From the NCBI RefSeq assembly GCF_000332295.1, contig NZ_KB235931.1, forward strand, positions 248,001 through 312,000: a stretch of DNA of 64,000 nucleotides. Direction: 5' to 3'. The stretch is from Fortiea contorta PCC 7126 (GTDB lineage: Bacteria; Cyanobacteriota; Cyanobacteriia; Cyanobacteriales; Nostocaceae). Below are positions 63,099 to 64,000 of the stretch, one piece after another (position 1 is the first letter of the stretch; each line of letters begins with the position of its first letter). The notes beneath the pieces are model-generated. The model was not told the DNA's origin. It was given only the letters and a program-made list of their open reading frames with translations, and searched no databases. The position numbers and the translations under genes were made by a program.

Positions 63099-63710
63099 TT
63101 AAAACTTTTTAGCCACATGGCTAACTATATCAAACTCAAATCTTGTCTTCGGGTCAGTTTCGCCATAAATATTAAAAGTAACCGTAGGTTCCTCCCCCAC
63201 TGCTTCTACACTATGGATAGCATCGGGAGTAAAGCTGATAATATCTCCAGGAGCTAAGGTAATTTCCCCTGTATTGGCAATTTGATCTGGCGATTCTGGG
63301 GCGTGAGTCCGCCGCCAAAAAGTGTTTTTTTCCTGTCCCTTAAGCACACCTACTATTCCCCAAGTTCCATGATTATGAATAGTAGATATTGTTCCTGGCG
63401 CAAATGTTACCGTTTGTACCGTTAACGGAAAACCCAACTCATCATACAGCAGTAAAACAGAAGTTCCAGTTTGCGGACAAGGTGCTAAATATCGACTACG
63501 CACCCAGTAAGAATTAACAATTAACCGCCTGACCAACATTCTAATTTCTGGCAAACAAGTTGATTGATATTCGGCTTGATTGAGCACATTTTCCACCTCA
63601 GTCAAAAACCGATAAAAGCGATAATTTTCTTGTAATAAATCCCAAGCTCTCACAGATTTACACACCTGTAACTGACCATCATCAGTTACCAACCAATCCC
63701 TACCTTTCAT
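63099..63710 (-). CDS. Cysteine-dioxygenase-like cupin
   Basis: 203 residues of the cysteine dioxygenase/cupin family: TISTIHNHGTWGIVGVLKGQEKNTFW holds the metal His pair (HNH) and GDIISFTPDAIHSVEAVG the third His. Members oxidise a thiol such as cysteine with O2; this branch is common in heterocystous cyanobacteria near nif accessory genes. It starts five bases after the stop of the small gene upstream. Confidence 0.85.
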   Translation of the reverse strand: MKGRDWLVTDDGQLQVCKSVRAWDLLQENYRFYRFLTEVENVLNQAEYQSTCLPEIRMLVRRLIVNSYWVRSRYLAPCPQTGTSVLLLYDELGFPLTVQTVTFAPGTISTIHNHGTWGIVGVLKGQEKNTFWRRTHAPESPDQIANTGEITLAPGDIISFTPDAIHSVEAVGEEPTVTFNIYGETDPKTRFEFDIVSHVAKKF

Positions 63711-63715
63711 AAATT

Positions 63716-63886
63716 TTAAACCATCAGTTGAAATGAATTTTGCGGCAACAAAGGCAGAGCAGGAGAAATAGGATTAACCACAGGTATCGGCTGATTAGGA
63801 ATTAACGGCGTAGAAATAGGAGTATAACTAGTAGATTGAAATGAAGGGCGATAAACAGATCCAGTATTGGAAAACAAATAACTCAT
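63716..63886 (-). CDS. Small Pro/Ser-rich protein
   Basis: 56 residues from ATG 63886: MSYLFSNTGSVYRPSFQS followed by a Pro-rich stretch (PISTPLIPNQPIPVVNP) ending FQLMV. Five bases before the cupin gene on the same strand, so the two are probably cotranslated. No family recognised. Confidence 0.55.
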   Translation of the reverse strand: MSYLFSNTGSVYRPSFQSTSYTPISTPLIPNQPIPVVNPISPALPLLPQNSFQLMV

Positions 63887-63909
63887 AGTTTTTTACTCAC
63901 GACAAATCA

Positions 63910-64000
63910 CTAATCTTCTTCTGATGGACGAGTGAGAATATCAAACAAGATTCCTGCCCCAAAATCATTTTTATTGTCAATATTTTTCACTCTGGCGCTA
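63910..64000 (-). CDS. C-terminal end of an unidentified gene
   Basis: About 30 codons open to the window edge, ending NDFGAGILFDILTRPSEED before a TAG at 63910. Too short to classify. Same strand as the small protein and cupin that follow. Confidence 0.5.
   Translation of the reverse strand, partial: SARVKNIDNKNDFGAGILFDILTRPSEED

Overview
The window comes from a heterocyst-forming, filamentous cyanobacterium (Nostocales). It holds the distal half of the heterocyst nif cluster (nifK 3' end, nifE, nifN, nifX, nifW, hesA, hesB, fdxH), a group 2a uptake hydrogenase (hupS, hupL, hupW), the extended hyp maturation operon, many GCGATCGC (HIP1) octamers, and heptameric G- or C-rich short tandem repeats between genes. 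No tRNA, rRNA or CRISPR array was recognised.

Region 1, about 1-27.8 kb, appears to be the right-hand part of a very large excision element that interrupts nifK. Its right edge is marked by an XisF-like large serine recombinase (26223-27773) pointing away from an abrupt nifK 3' fragment (27828-28085). No nifK 5' part is visible to the left, so the element would be at least 27.8 kb and continue beyond the window. Its cargo has two blocks. The first (1-10613, minus strand) is a tryptophan-to-bisindole operon: fused trpEG, trpC, trpA, trpB, trpD, a RebO/StaO-like L-tryptophan oxidase, and the start of a VioB/RebD/StaD-type bisindole-forming enzyme. These would make tryptophan, oxidise it to the indole-pyruvate imine and dimerise it, the opening of violacein and indolocarbazole pathways; tailoring genes would lie to the left. 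The second (14450-23788, plus strand) is a type IV secretion-like set with proteins resembling VirB2, B3, B4, B5, B6, two VirB8-like paralogues, B10 and B9, suggesting a conjugative ancestor. A di-haem peroxidase, a FAD/Rieske oxidoreductase and two small unknowns fill the rest.

Region 2, 27.8-35.7 kb, is the nif cluster from the nifK 3' end to fdxH, followed by a convergent molbindin gene. Inverted repeats sit in several of its gaps, including a 21-bp tandem array flanked by complementary G-rich and C-rich arms between the Mo-nitrogenase C-terminal-domain gene and nifE.

Region 3, 36.5-55.6 kb, is the uptake hydrogenase system. hupS-hupL, hupW and two small genes lie on or near the left side. 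Divergent from hupS is a long operon of five accessory genes (TPR, two small membrane proteins, NifU-Rieske fusion, NHL-repeat protein) and hypF-C-D-E-A-B, with a DUF433/DUF5615 toxin-antitoxin pair between hypD and hypE. A ~120-residue paralogous family appears on both sides of the hup/hyp block, one copy overlapping a luciferase-like monooxygenase gene.

Region 4, 55.6-64 kb, is mixed: cysK, an orphan DUF433 gene, a caspase/FGE-sulfatase protein whose C-terminus looks like a diversity-generating-retroelement variable region, a divergent Trypco1-type protein, another DUF433/DUF5615-like pair, a second 21-bp tandem array, an ArsC-like nitrogenase-associated protein with a His-rich tail, and a cysteine-dioxygenase-like cupin. 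All identifications are by eye from sequence motifs; no database search was run.
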